Positions 53,154-64,000 of a stretch of DNA of 64,000 nucleotides are shown one piece after another. The DNA comes from Sulfurimonas sp. (GTDB lineage Bacteria > Campylobacterota > Campylobacteria > Campylobacterales > Sulfurimonadaceae). The number at the start of each line of letters is the position of its first letter. Within the stretch, counting starts at the first letter, position 1. Under the pieces are notes generated by a model that was given only the letters and a program-made list of their open reading frames with translations, searched no databases and was not told where the DNA came from. The stretch lies in NCBI RefSeq assembly GCF_026196735.1, contig NZ_JAPHUF010000002.1, positions 1-64,000 on the forward strand. Direction: 5' to 3'. Position numbers and translations under genes: made by a program.

Positions 53154-54140
53154 TTACAATCCATAATAAAAATCATCATCCGGAAGTTTTTCACCTATAC
53201 TTTTTGGATTTTCTTCTTTTAAAACATTAAAGAAAAATTCTAAATCTTTCTTTGCTTCAACCGCCGTTACATTTTTAAGTCTTACATGTGAAATAGAGTC
53301 ACTTATGGCTTCCTCAGTTAACATGTCAATCGTTTTTGCAACAAGTTTTCCTGCTTCAATAGGGTTTGTTTTATACCACTCTAGAGATTTCGCATACTCT
53401 TCTTGAAACCTTTTTATTAAATGCTCATCTTTTATATGCCCCATAACTGCAATACCGGCTTGAGGAACATCACCGGAGCTGCCAAAAACTTCTCCCCACT
53501 CCTCTTGCAAATCAACACTTCTGTATAACTCAGGAGCAACTATGCTAATAGGAAAAGATTTTGTTTTTCTAAGCGCCATAGAGATTGCCGGTTCAGCTAA
53601 GAGTGAGTGGTCTATTCTTCTCATGATAAGCATCTGCATAGCATCAATCGGGCTTGATACATAGACGAGCTCAAAATCTTTTTGCGGGTCTAATCCCTCT
53701 TTTTTAAGAAGTTGTTTAAAGACAACATCCGGCATATCGGCACGAAATGGAATGGCAATTTTTTTGCCTTTGAAATCTTTTAGTGTCTTTAGCGAATCAT
53801 CACGGCTAATCATACCAAGAATCCCCCACACAGAAACATTAAGAAGCTTTATATCAACACCTTTGTTGTTTAAAATTGCTGCGGTATTTGTAGGGATAGC
53901 TACGAAATCTACATTGCCTCTTATGGTCATAGCACGAAGTTCATCTGGGTTCTTCCAAAGTTTAAACTCTATCTTATCTGCCACATCACTTAGTGCATTT
54001 GTCTCAATCATGTGTAAAATAGGATGTGCAACGGATGCAAAAGGACCTGAAACTACTATCTTGTCTAGTTTTGTGTTAGCGCCAAATACATTTGTGGAAA
54101 GTAAAAATAGTGCTAAAAAGCCGTAAGCTAAATTTTTCAT
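53154..54140 (-). CDS. ABC transporter substrate-binding protein (NMT1/SsuA-like)
   Basis: A 328-aa periplasmic binding protein with a signal peptide (about 1-20, LFLLSTNVFGA) and the NMT1/THI5-like fold (VVSGPFASVAHPILHMI, LKTLKDFKGKKIAIPFRADMP quoted in part). The ligand is unknown; family members bind sulfonates, nitrate, bicarbonate, riboflavin or thiamin precursors. GAGGAG lies upstream of the ATG. Two Fur-box-like sequences upstream suggest iron-dependent control, so an iron- or heme-related ligand is conceivable. Confidence 0.9.
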   Translation of the reverse strand: MKNLAYGFLALFLLSTNVFGANTKLDKIVVSGPFASVAHPILHMIETNALSDVADKIEFKLWKNPDELRAMTIRGNVDFVAIPTNTAAILNNKGVDIKLLNVSVWGILGMISRDDSLKTLKDFKGKKIAIPFRADMPDVVFKQLLKKEGLDPQKDFELVYVSSPIDAMQMLIMRRIDHSLLAEPAISMALRKTKSFPISIVAPELYRSVDLQEEWGEVFGSSGDVPQAGIAVMGHIKDEHLIKRFQEEYAKSLEWYKTNPIEAGKLVAKTIDMLTEEAISDSISHVRLKNVTAVEAKKDLEFFFNVLKEENPKSIGEKLPDDDFYYGL

Positions 54141-54230
54141 AAAAAAACTCCTCTAAAATTTAATTGCTGTAATATATTTTGAATTGTACCTAATTCCAAT
54201 ATCTATCTGCTTGTCACCGCTCAAAAATAT

Positions 54231-54249
54231 ATTGATGATATTCATTATC
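54231..54249. promoter_or_regulatory. Fur-box-like palindrome 1
   Basis: ATTGATGATATTCATTATC matches the classical 19-bp Fur box (GATAATGATAATCATTATC) at 15 positions and extends to a wider dyad (ATTGAT...ATCAAT). It lies about 90 bp upstream of the substrate-binding protein gene on the minus strand. Confidence 0.5.
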
Positions 54250-54288
54250 AATAAGAAAGTTTATTCCAAGTTTGCTTAATTAAATATA

Positions 54289-54307
54289 AATAGTGATAAT
54301 TGTTATC
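54289..54307. promoter_or_regulatory. Fur-box-like sequence 2
   Basis: AATAGTGATAATTGTTATC matches the classical Fur box at 15 of 19 positions. It lies between box 1 and the ligA -10 box, about 25 bp upstream of the latter, so it could affect either gene. Confidence 0.45.
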
Positions 54308-54332
54308 AAAATAATTAATTCAACAAGATTAA

Positions 54333-57017
<2,685 letters not shown>

Positions 57018-57026
57018 GAGGGTAAA

Positions 57027-57284
57027 ATGAATGATTTCATAATAGATACAATCGGTATCATAGGGGTATTAATAGTTTTAGCGGCATATTTTATGTTGCA
57101 GAGTGAAAAAATAGATTCAAAAGGTTTTTTATACTCATTTTATAATCTTTTTGGCTCATTGCTTATTTTGTACTCGCTCTTATATAACTGGAATCTTGCT
57201 TCTTTTGTAATAGAGTTTTTTTGGATTGCAATAAGTTTGTACGGGCTTTGGAAGTGGTTTAAAAAGACTGCTCAAAATATATAA
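57027..57284 (+). CDS. Small membrane protein (CBU_0592-like)
   Basis: An 85-aa protein with three hydrophobic segments (about 8-22, 35-50, 55-75), including GVLIVLAAYFMLQSEKI, FYNLFGSLLILYSL and FFWIAISLYGLWKW. The pattern matches small CBU_0592-type membrane proteins of unknown function. AGGG precedes the ATG. It lies 9 bases after tlyA and is followed by 82 bp of AT-rich DNA. Confidence 0.75.
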   Translation: MNDFIIDTIGIIGVLIVLAAYFMLQSEKIDSKGFLYSFYNLFGSLLILYSLLYNWNLASFVIEFFWIAISLYGLWKWFKKTAQNI

Positions 57285-57366
57285 AACTAGAGTTTTAGCT
57301 TCTATTGGATATACTTCATATTAAATAACCTACATTATCTACAGCATTTGGTAAAGGAATAGTTAG

Positions 57367-58197
57367 TTGAGAGATATTAAAGACAGTACCGCAATCGCTA
57401 TCGGTGGCTTTGACGGTATGCATATAGGTCATCAGCATCTTTTTGAAGCACTGGGTGAAAACGGCACAATAGTAGTTATTGAGACGGGTTATGCAAACCT
57501 TACACCAAAAACAGATAGAGAGCACTTTTCACATCATCCTATCATGTATCTTGAGTTGGGTACTATTCGCCATCTTAGCGGGGAAGAGTTTATAGCGTTT
57601 TTAAAAGACAAATTTCCAAAACTTAAGAAGATAGTGGTCGGATATGATTTTCATTTTGGAAAAAATAGAAAATACTCTTATGAAGATTTAAAAACTATGT
57701 TTGACGGTGAAGTAAAAGTTATTGATGAGGTGAGTTTAGATAATGATTCTGTTCATTCTCATAAAATAAGAGCAAAGCTACAAATAGGTGATATCAAAGG
57801 TGCCAACGCATTTTTAGGGCATAACTACACTATCAGAGGCTCACAGGTAACAGGTCAGGGCATCGGCAAAAAAGAGCTGGTTGCTACAATAAACTTAGAG
57901 ACTAAAGGGTATTTGATACCTAAAGAGGGAGTTTATGTCACTCTGACAAGAATCGATGATGAAGAGCATTATCATCCATCAGTATCTTTTATAGGTCATC
58001 GTGTGACAACAGACGGCTCTTTTGCAATAGAAACACATATTTTAGATGGTGAAGTTTTATGCAAAGAACAAGCAAGAATCAGTTTTGTATCTTTTATAAG
58101 AGATAACAAGAAATTTGACTCAATAGATGAGTTAAATAAAGCGATAAAAAAAGATATAGCTATCGCTTCAAAAGAATTAAAGTTTTTAGCATTATGA
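57367..58197 (+). CDS. ribF: Bifunctional riboflavin kinase/FAD synthetase
   Basis: Makes FMN and FAD from riboflavin, 276 aa. The N-terminal FAD synthetase domain has IGGFDGMHIGHQHLF (HxGH motif) and VVGYDFHFGKNRKYS. The riboflavin kinase domain has VTGQGIGKKELVATINLE and later FIRDNKKFDSIDEL. The protein is a little shorter than the E. coli enzyme. The start is TTG with AAGGAA 7 bases upstream. The end overlaps truD by 4 bases (ATGA). Confidence 0.9.
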   Translation: MRDIKDSTAIAIGGFDGMHIGHQHLFEALGENGTIVVIETGYANLTPKTDREHFSHHPIMYLELGTIRHLSGEEFIAFLKDKFPKLKKIVVGYDFHFGKNRKYSYEDLKTMFDGEVKVIDEVSLDNDSVHSHKIRAKLQIGDIKGANAFLGHNYTIRGSQVTGQGIGKKELVATINLETKGYLIPKEGVYVTLTRIDDEEHYHPSVSFIGHRVTTDGSFAIETHILDGEVLCKEQARISFVSFIRDNKKFDSIDELNKAIKKDIAIASKELKFLAL

Positions 58198-59237
58198 GAA
58201 AAAGAGAATATTTAGACACTACAAGTGATATAGGTTTCAAGTTTTACCAAACTCCAACAGATTTTATTGTTGATGAGGTTATGGATGGCGAGTTTAAGGG
58301 TAAAGGCAACTATCTGATCCTACATGTAAAAAAAGTTGAGATGACTACATGGGATATGATAGCAGTTTTTGCGGAGTACCTAGCAGTACCGGCACAAAAG
58401 ATAGGTTATGCAGGCTTAAAAGACAAGCACGCAACTACAACGCAGTATATATCTGTTGATGTAAGTTATGAGAAAATGCTTAAAAAGTTTCATCATAAAC
58501 AGATAAAGATTTTAAAAGCTGTTAGACACTCTAACTCTATTAGAATGGGTGATTTGGCGGGAAACAGATTTAGCATAAATCTGCATTTTGTTGATAACAT
58601 TGACTCAGGCAAGATAGAAAAAGTAGCTCGCCGTATTGCAAAAAACGGGCTTCCAAACTACTTTGGTTATCAGAGATTTGGTCGTGACAATGACTCGATA
58701 CAACAAGCCAAAGATATGATAAAAGGCGATATTTTTATAGAAGACGCAAAGATTAAAAACTTTTTGATCTCTATATATCAAAGTACATTCTTTAATGACT
58801 GGCTAAGAGAGCGAGTTTTGCTTAGTCGCGAGAAAAACAGTGGCAAATTTTTACTTTTAGAGGGCGATGTCTACATGTCAAAAGATAAAAAACTCTCTAC
58901 TCCAAAGATCATACCGACTAAAGATTTTGAGAAACATAAACTAGTTCCAACAGGACTTTTATGCGGAAGAGATGTGTTTCGTGCAAGAGACGAAGCAAGA
59001 GAGATTGAAAAAGAGTACGACGATGAGTTTTTGCAAGAAAAGGGTTATCGTAGAGAGGCTTTAGTATATCCACAAGACATAGAATGCAACTATATTAAAA
59101 AGGAAACAAAGTTAAATATATCATTTACTCTACCTAAAGGCTCATATGCAACTGTATTTTTAGAAAGTATTGCAAATAAAAACTATACAGCTAAAGATGT
59201 TAAGCCAAAAATGAGCAAAGATAAAAAAATTACATAA
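58194..59237 (+). CDS. truD: tRNA pseudouridine(13) synthase TruD
   Basis: Makes pseudouridine at tRNA position 13, 347 aa. Motifs are FIVDEVMDGEFKGKGNYLILHVKK (short: LILHVKKVEMTTWD), the catalytic GYAGLKDKHATTTQ (Asp), NYFGYQRFGRDND and the terminal LPKGSYATVFLES. It overlaps the ribF stop. Confidence 0.93.
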   Translation: MRKREYLDTTSDIGFKFYQTPTDFIVDEVMDGEFKGKGNYLILHVKKVEMTTWDMIAVFAEYLAVPAQKIGYAGLKDKHATTTQYISVDVSYEKMLKKFHHKQIKILKAVRHSNSIRMGDLAGNRFSINLHFVDNIDSGKIEKVARRIAKNGLPNYFGYQRFGRDNDSIQQAKDMIKGDIFIEDAKIKNFLISIYQSTFFNDWLRERVLLSREKNSGKFLLLEGDVYMSKDKKLSTPKIIPTKDFEKHKLVPTGLLCGRDVFRARDEAREIEKEYDDEFLQEKGYRREALVYPQDIECNYIKKETKLNISFTLPKGSYATVFLESIANKNYTAKDVKPKMSKDKKIT

Positions 59238-59276
59238 AAAAAGCTTGGTATTATAAAAGTTTAATCCAACTTTGAC

Positions 59277-59282
59277 TATAAT
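59277..59282 (+). promoter_or_regulatory. -10 box of atpB
   Basis: TATAAT, preceded by TTGAC, lies 31 bases upstream of the preferred atpB ATG. Because it falls inside the ORF-track version of atpB (start 59272), it supports the shorter protein. Confidence 0.55.
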
Positions 59283-59313
59283 GCCTCAATTATTTAAGAC
59301 AGGGAGTACACCT

Positions 59314-59988
59314 ATGGGTGAATTGTTCACATTTTTCGGCTTAATATCTCACGATAAATCGTTTATCTACACGACACATATGCTTTTATCTGCAGGAATA
59401 GCATTGATACTTGTAAGAATGGCTATGTCAAATCTTCAAATGGTTCCAAGAGGAACTCAAAATATTATGGAAGCGTATATTTCCGGTGTTCTTAAAATGG
59501 GAACAGATGTAATGGGTGAAGAAAAAGCTCGTAAATATGTAGCTCTAGTTGCAACTATCGGTCTTTTTGTCGGTATTGCTAACCTAATAGGTATCGTGCC
59601 AGGTTTTGAGGCTCCAACAGCATTTTTAGAAATGCCTTTAACATTGGCTTTAGTAGTGTTTATTTACTACAACTATGTCGGTATCAAAGAGCAGGGCGTT
59701 ATCAAGTATTTCAAACACTTTATGGGTCCTGTTTGGTGGTTATACTGGTTAATGTTTCCAATCGAGATAGTTTCTCACTTCTCTCGTCTTGTTTCTCTTT
59801 CTTTTCGTTTATTTGGAAATGTAAAAGGTGACGACATGTTCTTAATGGTAATCTTAATGCTTGCTCCATGGGTATTGCCATTGATTCCATTTGCACTACT
59901 TACTTTTATGGCATTCTTACAAGCTTTCATATTCATGATGCTTACTTATGTTTATCTTGGTGGTGCTGTAGCGGTTGATGACCACTAA
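59314..59988 (+). CDS. atpB: F-type ATP synthase a subunit
   Basis: Fo proton-channel subunit, 224 aa from ATG 59314, which has GGGAG 7 bases upstream. The ORF-track start (TTG 59272) overlaps a -10 box. Helices include [30 protein letters not shown] and the functional helix [18 protein letters not shown] with the essential Arg (SLSFRLFGN). It is encoded about 52 kb from the other atp genes, a separation known in Campylobacterota; atpE is not in the window. Confidence 0.95.
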   Translation: MGELFTFFGLISHDKSFIYTTHMLLSAGIALILVRMAMSNLQMVPRGTQNIMEAYISGVLKMGTDVMGEEKARKYVALVATIGLFVGIANLIGIVPGFEAPTAFLEMPLTLALVVFIYYNYVGIKEQGVIKYFKHFMGPVWWLYWLMFPIEIVSHFSRLVSLSFRLFGNVKGDDMFLMVILMLAPWVLPLIPFALLTFMAFLQAFIFMMLTYVYLGGAVAVDDH

Positions 59989-60004
59989 TTAAGTTGCTCC
60001 TTTG

Positions 60005-60262
60005 ATGCAAAAAGATAAATTCGACAGAATTATAAGCTTTTTGCTTGGAACATCATGGGCTATTGTCCTTTTTGGTGCTCTAATAACTTTTAATATTCTC
60101 TCCTTCTTGGGATTTTCACTAGCTCTTTTTATTACCGTAATCTTTGTGGTTATCTCGCTGTTTATGATTTTGGCACTTGATGCATTTTCAATAAATAGAA
60201 AAAGGTTTCAAGAGAGTAAAAAACAGACAAAACTTCTAGAAGAAATCCTATCACAAAAATAA
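60005..60262 (+). CDS. Small membrane protein downstream of atpB
   Basis: An 85-aa protein with two membrane helices (about 10-30, 35-58: LLGTSWAIVLFGALITFNIL, LFITVIFVVISLFMILAL) and a Lys/Gln-rich C-terminal tail. I do not recognise a named family. It starts 17 bases after atpB, on the second codon of the ORF-track version. Shape and place recall small AtpI-like helper proteins, but there is no sequence evidence for that. Confidence 0.65.
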   Translation: MQKDKFDRIISFLLGTSWAIVLFGALITFNILSFLGFSLALFITVIFVVISLFMILALDAFSINRKRFQESKKQTKLLEEILSQK

Positions 60263-60295
60263 CTTTTACTTTATGAGAGTTAAAAGCTTTAATTA

Positions 60296-60303
60296 GATAA
60301 AAT
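60296..60303 (+). promoter_or_regulatory. Probable -10 box of gatB
   Basis: GATAAAAT lies 36 bases upstream of the gatB ATG in the 77-bp gap. AAGGAAA follows as ribosome-binding site, so unlike ligA this transcript has a normal leader. Confidence 0.45.
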
Positions 60304-60339
60304 GTAGTCCTAATATTATGAATTTATCTAAGGAAACTT

Positions 60340-61767
60340 ATGTTCGAAACAGTTATCGGTCTAGAAGTACATGTACAATTAAACACAAAATCAAAACTTT
60401 TTTGCTCGTGTCCAACGAGTTTCAATCACAAACAAAATACAAATACATGTCCAACTTGTTTGGCTCTTCCTGGTGCTCTTCCTGTTTTAAATAAAGAGGT
60501 TGTGCACAAGTCTATAATGCTTGGAACGGCAATAGATGCAACTATAAATAAAACATCATTTTTTGATAGAAAGTCTTACTTCTATCCAGATTCTCCTTCA
60601 GCCTATCAGATTACTCAGCTTTACACTCCTATTGTTGAGCATGGCAAACTACAAATAGACTTTGAAAACGCTTCTCATAAAATTATCCGTATCAACCGTG
60701 CTCACATTGAAGCAGATGCGGGTAAAAATATTCATGACGGCGATATTTCAAAAGTAGATTTAAATCGTGCAGGTACACCTTTGCTTGAGATAGTTTCAGA
60801 ACCGGATATGAGAAGTGCCGAGGAGGCGATTTTATATCTTAAAAAACTTCACTCTATTATCCGTTACTTAGATATAGGTGATGCAAATATGCAAGAGGGC
60901 TCATTTCGTGTTGATGTAAATGTTTCTATCCGTCCTAAAGGCGATGAAAAACTCTACACTCGTGTTGAAGTTAAAAATATAAACTCATTTAAGTTTATTC
61001 AAAAAGCAATCGAAATGGAAGTTGCTCGTCAAAGTGAAGCATGGGAAGATGGTGTTTATGAGCAAGAAATTTTCCAAGAAACAAGACTCTTTGATGAAAA
61101 AAATCAAGAGACTCGTTCTATGCGCGGCAAAGAAGAAGCGGCTGATTATCGGTATTTTCCAGAGCCAGACCTACTTAAAGCCGTAGTTACTGATGAGATG
61201 ATGGCTACATACTCACAAATCCCAGAGCTTCCGGATGCTAAGAGAGAAAGATTTATAAAAGAGTATGGGATGAACGAATACAATGCCGGTGTTATCACAG
61301 GCAGCGTAGAGATGGCACACTTCTTTGAGACTATGATGAAAGAGGATGGAGTTACTGCAAAAACGGCAACTTCATTGTTAACTGTTGAGCTTCAAGGTCG
61401 TCTTAAAGGCGATATGAACATAACTAATTCACCGGTTGATGCCGAAAAATTAGGACATTTAGCAAAAAGAATTGATGATAAAACTATTAGCAATAAAGCT
61501 GCTAAAGAAGTACTTGACAAACTTATGCAAGAGAACTTGGATGTTGATGGTGTTATCGATGCACTTGGTTTAAAGCAAGTTAGTGATAGTGGTGCTATTG
61601 AAGCTATATGTGATGAGATAATTGCTGCAAATCCCGATAAAGTAGAGCAATATCAAGGTGGAAAAGATAAACTTTTTGGCTTCTTTGTCGGTCAAGTTAT
61701 GAAAGCTTCAAAAGGCAGTGCCAATCCTCAGGCTGTAAATGAAGTACTAAAAGCAAAACTAGGATAA
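60340..61767 (+). CDS. gatB: Asp/Glu-tRNA amidotransferase subunit B
   Basis: Recognises misacylated Asp-tRNA(Asn) or Glu-tRNA(Gln) and activates it for amidation in GatCAB, 475 aa. Motifs are [22 protein letters not shown] (short: [16 protein letters not shown]), [14 protein letters not shown], the Cys zinc-site pair (CSCP, CPTC), DRKSYFYPD, and [10 protein letters not shown], followed by the helical and YqeY-like tail. gatA and gatC are not in the window. Confidence 0.97.
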   Translation: MFETVIGLEVHVQLNTKSKLFCSCPTSFNHKQNTNTCPTCLALPGALPVLNKEVVHKSIMLGTAIDATINKTSFFDRKSYFYPDSPSAYQITQLYTPIVEHGKLQIDFENASHKIIRINRAHIEADAGKNIHDGDISKVDLNRAGTPLLEIVSEPDMRSAEEAILYLKKLHSIIRYLDIGDANMQEGSFRVDVNVSIRPKGDEKLYTRVEVKNINSFKFIQKAIEMEVARQSEAWEDGVYEQEIFQETRLFDEKNQETRSMRGKEEAADYRYFPEPDLLKAVVTDEMMATYSQIPELPDAKRERFIKEYGMNEYNAGVITGSVEMAHFFETMMKEDGVTAKTATSLLTVELQGRLKGDMNITNSPVDAEKLGHLAKRIDDKTISNKAAKEVLDKLMQENLDVDGVIDALGLKQVSDSGAIEAICDEIIAANPDKVEQYQGGKDKLFGFFVGQVMKASKGSANPQAVNEVLKAKLG

Positions 61768-61773
61768 TCAGTT

Positions 61774-63330
61774 TTGCTTAAGCGCTTGATTGTAAACACC
61801 GCATACAGCATAAATACTTCAAAAAAGTATGCAAAAAACAAGCAGTTTTTTTACAATCTACTAGAAAATAGTGATTATAAATATAAAAGAATTTTTGATT
61901 TTTTTATGATAGCACTAATATTTGCAAGTGTAATTATCTTAGTTAGAGAAGTAAAATCACATGTAAACGATGAACTTCTGTTTTTTAACAACTATGTCAT
62001 ATCAATTATTTTTCTTATCGAGTACCTATTGAGACTTTGGGTAAGCAGCAGTGTTACAAAGATTATAATAGAGCAGAGTGAGTATGATGCAATGCTTGGC
62101 AAAGAGTTTGAACTTCTTAAGCCTCTAAAAGAGATACTAAGAGTAAAGTTCAAGTATATCATATCTGTTAAAGCCATTATTGATCTATTGGCAATTGTTC
62201 CATTCTTCCATCAGCTAAGACTTCTTCGTATATTTGTACTTTTTAGAGTATTTAAACTCTTTAGATATGCAAAAAGTATTCAGACTTTCACTTCAGTTAT
62301 CGCTGCTAAAAAGTTTGAGTTTTTAACGCTTGCTATATTTGCTTCTATTGTTATCTTTGTTTCATCGGTTTTAATCTATGTAATGGAAGCAAATAATCCA
62401 ACCTCACCTATTGATACACTTTTTGAAGCAGTTTACTGGTCTATTGTTACAATATCTACTGTCGGGTACGGGGATATAACTCCCGTAACAGAAGCTGGTA
62501 GAGTTGTTGCAATGTTTGTGATAGTTGCAGGTATTGCAGTGTTTTCATTTACGACTTCACTTATAGTTACTGCTTTTACGGAAAAACTTGATGAGATAAA
62601 AGATATAAAACTTATTGATGATGTTGCCAAAATGAAAGAGTTTTATCTTATTTGTGGATATGAAAATGTATCAAAAGAAGTGGCTAAAAAACTTAGTATC
62701 AATAATAAAGTAATTATTTTAGAAAAGAACCTAGCAAAAGTAGAACAAGGAAAAAAAGATGGTTTTTTTGTGCTTAATTACGACCCTGGAAGCATAGAGA
62801 GCTATAAGAAGCTTCGAATAAATATCAAAACGCAAGTTAAGGCTATCTTGTGTCTAAGTTATAGTGATGTTGAAAATGTCTATACTGCTTTGACTGTTCG
62901 TTCTTTCAATAAAGATGTATATATACTCTCAATTTTGAAAAATAAGATGAATAAAAACAAGTTGATTTCTGCAGGTGTAAATGAGCTTTTTTATGAAAAG
63001 GAGCTTGTTGGAATCATAGCTAAAGAGTTTGCAGGACAACCCGTGGCATTTGAAGCCATACATGCTCTTCGCTCTAACTATAATGGCATAGATATGCAAG
63101 AAGTTGTCATTACTCAAAGAGTTCTTAACAATTTTGCTATGGCCGGAGAACTTCAAAATGCAAAATACAAAATAGTGCTTCTGGGAATATACAAAAAAAG
63201 TAAGAAAAGATTCTTTTTTAATCCTTTAGATGGTACTATTTTAGAGGCAGGGGATTATCTTTTGATTATTGGAAATATCCAGTTTATAAAAGAATTTAGA
63301 AATTTCTTACATAAAAAGGGCACTAAATGA
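61774..63330 (+). CDS. Voltage-gated-like K+ channel with RCK (TrkA-N) domain
   Basis: A 518-aa ion channel. Six membrane helices (about 43-250) are followed by the pore with selectivity filter STVGYGDITP (about 230). The S4 region has spaced Arg (LRLLRIFVLFRVFKLFRYAKS, short: LRIFVLFRVFKLFRY). The cytosolic part is a TrkA-N/TrkA-C-like RCK unit (YLICGYENVSKEVAKKL), but the GxGxxG dinucleotide loop is changed to CGYENVS. The start is TTG with AGGA in the end of gatB. It overlaps the next RCK gene by 4 bases. Confidence 0.88.
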   Translation: MLKRLIVNTAYSINTSKKYAKNKQFFYNLLENSDYKYKRIFDFFMIALIFASVIILVREVKSHVNDELLFFNNYVISIIFLIEYLLRLWVSSSVTKIIIEQSEYDAMLGKEFELLKPLKEILRVKFKYIISVKAIIDLLAIVPFFHQLRLLRIFVLFRVFKLFRYAKSIQTFTSVIAAKKFEFLTLAIFASIVIFVSSVLIYVMEANNPTSPIDTLFEAVYWSIVTISTVGYGDITPVTEAGRVVAMFVIVAGIAVFSFTTSLIVTAFTEKLDEIKDIKLIDDVAKMKEFYLICGYENVSKEVAKKLSINNKVIILEKNLAKVEQGKKDGFFVLNYDPGSIESYKKLRINIKTQVKAILCLSYSDVENVYTALTVRSFNKDVYILSILKNKMNKNKLISAGVNELFYEKELVGIIAKEFAGQPVAFEAIHALRSNYNGIDMQEVVITQRVLNNFAMAGELQNAKYKIVLLGIYKKSKKRFFFNPLDGTILEAGDYLLIIGNIQFIKEFRNFLHKKGTK

Positions 63331-64000
63331 CACAGACAAGCGCCTTGATTTTTGGATATAACGAATATACATCTGAGATAAAAAAGAATATTTCATCGCA
63401 CTATAAAAATATACATGTATTTAAGTTAGATGAAAACATCACACCAATTGATAAAGAAGATGAATCATATGAAGTGTCCATTTTTGATTTAAGTGATAAT
63501 TGGAATCACCTAAGCGATATAGTTGATATTGAAGAGTGTGTAGCTTTTTGCATATTAGAAGATATGGCTGAAAATATATTTTTAACACTATCACTCAGAG
63601 ATACTTTTAAAGACTTGATTATTGTTGCATTGGCAGCTGACAAAGAGAGTGCAGATAAACTGACTTTGGCTGGAGCATCTAGAGTTATTCCAACTACTCA
63701 GACAACTGCAAATGTTATTGTTGACATGTTGGAAAAACCAATTGTTACAGAGGTTTTGCATGATATTTTATATGAGAAAAGCAATCTTAAAATAGCTCAA
63801 ATAAAAGTAGGTGAAAATGACTATTTTGAAGGAAAATATCCATCAGATATAGAGTGGAGCAGGCAACACGGAATTATTGTTTTATCTATTGTTCATGAAG
63901 ATATGAGCACAGAGTTTGTTTACTCATCAAAAGCACAGCACCATGTCATAAAAAAAGGTGATATATTTGTTGTGGTGGGGTATGAGTTAGAGATAAAAGA
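63327..64000 (+). CDS. Second RCK/TrkA-type protein, 3' end cut by window
   Basis: This ORF is missing from the track because it runs off the window. It begins with ATG overlapping the channel stop (ATGA): MTQTSALIFGYNEYTSEIKK. About 224 residues are visible, with a Rossmann-like N-terminal part (ALIFGYNEY; LIIVALAADKESADKLTLAGASRVIP) and a TrkA-C-like segment near the end (HHVIKKGDIFVVVGYELEIK). It likely forms the partner RCK domain that gates the preceding channel. Confidence 0.8.
   Translation, partial: MTQTSALIFGYNEYTSEIKKNISSHYKNIHVFKLDENITPIDKEDESYEVSIFDLSDNWNHLSDIVDIEECVAFCILEDMAENIFLTLSLRDTFKDLIIVALAADKESADKLTLAGASRVIPTTQTTANVIVDMLEKPIVTEVLHDILYEKSNLKIAQIKVGENDYFEGKYPSDIEWSRQHGIIVLSIVHEDMSTEFVYSSKAQHHVIKKGDIFVVVGYELEIK

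Noticed and set aside
59272-59313. ORF-track N-terminal extension of atpB
   Set aside because: It begins with TTG and includes a TATAAT promoter element; ATG 59314 has a proper ribosome-binding site and the family N terminus.

Overview
The window is a typical piece of a Campylobacterota (epsilonproteobacterial) chromosome, most like Sulfurimonas or a close relative. I infer this from recognition of protein families and gene order, not from a database search. The order parA-parB-atpF'-atpFHAGDC-tolQ-tolR-tolA-like-tolB-pal-ybgF-slyD-fabD-mtnN matches the Cj0100-Cj0117 order I remember from Campylobacter jejuni. atpB lies far from the other atp genes, the DNA is AT-rich, and there is an MSHA/Cts-type pilus locus and a pair of Pgp1/Pgp2-like cell-shape peptidases. 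No rRNA, tRNA or CRISPR was seen.

Layout. 1-16.4 kb (+): chromosome partition, F1Fo ATP synthase, Tol-Pal envelope system, then fabD, a C-N hydrolase, mtnN and a TtcA-like PP-loop protein. 16.4-17.0 kb: a hypothetical gene on the minus strand. 17.0-25.2 kb: an accessory island bounded by 41-bp near-perfect direct repeats. It carries a tyrosine integrase, an excisionase-like HTH protein, a Rep_trans-like replication initiator or relaxase, a small possibly ssDNA-binding protein, an unknown 339-aa protein, a ribbon-helix-helix regulator, a NACHT NTPase with a 220-aa partner, and a small Excalibur-domain gene. 25.3-26.7 kb (+): yebC and yigZ. 26.6-43.6 kb (-): a long, tightly packed run, read argG, FTR-rhodanese fusion, rplI, hslV, hslU, era, pgp2-like, pgp1-like, mshI to mshN-like, mshE, mshG. 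Two paralogous 27-codon ORFs, absent from the ORF track, sit immediately in front of hslV and hslU. 43.8-50.4 kb: flaG (-), an MFS transporter, a membrane protein, a small hypothetical, a MATE transporter and a GGDEF/EAL protein (+). 50.4-54.1 kb (-): an ABC importer (substrate-binding protein, permease, ATPase) with an NnrS-family protein, behind two Fur-box-like sequences. 54.3-64.0 kb (+): ligA, tlyA, a small membrane gene, ribF, truD, atpB, a small membrane gene, gatB, and two consecutive K+ channel/RCK genes, the second cut by the window end.

Most interesting points: the integrative island, which combines self-replication or mobilisation genes with a NACHT-type putative antiphage module; five perfect copies of an 8-bp repeat directly upstream of the NACHT gene, which could make it phase-variable; structured GC-rich DNA upstream of the rep gene that may be an origin or oriT; the duplicated 27-aa ORFs coupled to hslV and hslU; a MATE gene whose best start is the rare ATT; and ligA and MFS promoters that imply nearly leaderless mRNAs.
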